This document shows positions 5,084 to 5,582 of a stretch of DNA of 5,582 nucleotides, piece by piece. Under the pieces are notes generated by a model. It had not been told where the DNA came from, did no database searches, and was given only the letters and a program-made list of their open reading frames with translations. The number at the start of each line of letters is the position of its first letter. Positions within the stretch are counted from its first letter, which is position 1. Location of the stretch: assembly GCA_046050465.1 (NCBI GenBank), contig JBJOPS010000058.1:1-5582 (forward strand), written 5' to 3'. The translations under genes were made by a program, and so were the position numbers. This DNA is from Egaibacter sp046050465 (GTDB lineage Bacteria > Pseudomonadota > Gammaproteobacteria > Burkholderiales > Burkholderiaceae_C).

Positions 5084-5404
5084 TGCACGTGGCGCCCTAA
5101 GCCAGCAGTACCCCAAGAACAAACCCGGCGAGAACAGTAGCGCTGCGGGGATGAGCATCCAGGGAGACATGACCGACAGGGCCGCCACCTGGCCTACGAC
5201 CAGCGGAAAGCCGAGAAAGACCTCAACGAGCCCCGCGCCGAAGAAGCCGCGGCACTCGACGCCATAGAGCAGCGCATCGTATAGATTGCAGCCTACGCCC
5301 GTGCGGTTCCCGTACTCCGTTGTGCCCGCCACAACTGCCAGCGCGATAGAAGCGGCAACCAACGTTCCGATATAGAGCCAAGAGACGTACCGCAAGGCCT
5401 GCAT
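5078..5404 (-). CDS. integron cassette protein, small three-helix membrane protein
   Basis: This is a 108-residue hydrophobic protein in the cassette bounded by the attC at 5006-5083 and the attC remnant at 5412-5437. Three hydrophobic segments are visible, about residues 8-27, 56-77 and 82-101, so an inner-membrane location is predicted. The loop between the first two helices holds two cysteines (C39 and C51) and is probably exposed on one side of the membrane. No family is recognised. The ATG at 5404 lies eight bases after the AGG of GTTAGGT, which again serves as likely ribosome binding site. The stop codon TAA is part of the next attC core. It is the first surviving cassette next to the broken upstream attC. 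Confidence 0.75.
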   Translation of the reverse strand: MQALRYVSWLYIGTLVAASIALAVVAGTTEYGNRTGVGCNLYDALLYGVECRGFFGAGLVEVFLGFPLVVGQVAALSVMSPWMLIPAALLFSPGLFLGYCWLRAPRAT

Positions 5405-5411
5405 TCGTGCA

Positions 5412-5441
5412 ACCTAACGTTTGAATTAAGGGGCGCCGTTA
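5412..5441 (-). repeat. right half of an attC site, cut by an insertion sequence
   Basis: On the minus strand CCCCTTAATTCAAAC precedes GTTAGGT (5418-5412). This closely resembles the L'-R' half of aadA-type attC sites (GGCTTAACTCAAGCGTTAGAT). The left half (R''-L'') is not in the window; the sequence changes to insertion-sequence-like DNA at about 5439-5443. It belongs to the cassette that once preceded the membrane-protein cassette. An alternative reading, with a nearby TAAC as a very short site, is less likely because attC sites are longer. Confidence 0.65.
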
Positions 5442-5442
5442 G

Positions 5443-5582
5443 GGATGATGTTCAAAACTATTCCGCCAAATACGTGACTGAGGCACACAAATTGCGGTCA
5501 ATGACGACACGAAACAAAAAGACCTTGGCCTTGATCTCTGCAACCGACGCACGCGCAAGCAAATCCTGCTCGATGAGTTGGA
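5443..5582 (+). mobile_element. left end of an IS5-family insertion sequence (partial)
   Basis: The homology of the attC stops at GTTAG and new sequence GGATGATGTTCAAAAC begins, a plausible left terminal repeat. A YTAR-type target (TTAG, 5439-5442) fits the IS5 group, whose members duplicate four such bases. About 50 bases further in, a transposase-like frame begins. The right end and its duplicated target are outside the window, so the boundary is inferred. Confidence 0.5.
5491..5582 (+). CDS. IS5-family transposase, N-terminal fragment (runs off the window)
   Basis: The frame reads KQKDLGLDLCNRRTRKQILL then DEL, resembling the start of IS5-family DDE transposases (compare [22 protein letters not shown] in IS5 itself). 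These proteins cut and join the ends of the element. Only about 30 residues are visible, before any catalytic residue. Between the in-frame stop at 5479 and this motif there is no ATG, GTG or TTG in frame; an ATT at 5491 is the only near-start codon. The start may therefore be non-standard, or the copy may be damaged. An ATG at 5501 is in another frame and gives no known protein. Confidence 0.5.
   Translation, partial: MAVNDDTKQKDLGLDLCNRRTRKQILLDEL

Noticed and set aside
1..5582. CRISPR array
   Set aside because: No regularly spaced direct repeats are visible anywhere in the window.

Overview
Composition, codon usage and recognisable gene families suggest a Gram-negative proteobacterium, most likely a betaproteobacterium of the Burkholderiales (Comamonadaceae-like). 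This is inference; there is no marker gene. The window appears to cross the edge of a genomic island. The left third looks like ordinary but decaying chromosome, and the right two thirds is accessory DNA made of mobile and stress-related modules.

Left part (1-1798, minus strand). There is a lipoprotein-like gene (91-978), perhaps followed by the start of another gene at the left edge. Next is the wreck of a large RTX/haemolysin-type calcium-binding protein (about 1140-1753), broken at two long G/C homopolymers. A perfect hairpin (1761-1782) then precedes the 3' end of a histidine tRNA gene (1799-1825, minus strand). Only the 3' end of that tRNA is present, which is what an integrated island leaves at its far end. 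The geometry puts the island to the right and predicts an intact tRNA-His plus integrase beyond the right edge.

Middle (about 1826-3402). About 210 bp without a gene lead into a compact three-gene minus-strand operon, read in the order HigB-like toxin (3285-2872), HigA-like XRE antitoxin (2888-2469), SecB-like chaperone (2472-2038). Overlaps of 17 bp and an ATGA (4 bp) indicate coupled translation. This is the layout of toxin-antitoxin-chaperone (TAC) systems, in which the chaperone folds and protects the antitoxin. A palindrome at the toxin start is a candidate operator.

Right part (3403-5582). A 5'-truncated IS1111-type (IS110 family) transposase is followed by a long 3' non-coding end, where IS1111-type elements carry their bridge RNA. 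The right inverted repeat of the element abuts an integron cassette recombination site (attC), which matches the IS1111-attC group that targets such sites. Two integron gene cassettes follow, both read on the minus strand: a small HExxH putative metalloprotease (4998-4591) and a three-helix membrane protein (5404-5078). They are separated by a complete 78-bp attC (5006-5083). The attC upstream of the membrane-protein cassette is cut by the left end of a second insertion sequence, apparently of the IS5 family, whose transposase starts near 5491 and runs off the window. Both ends of the cassette array are therefore damaged by insertion sequences, and no integrase is visible. The TAC module may help keep the island in the population.
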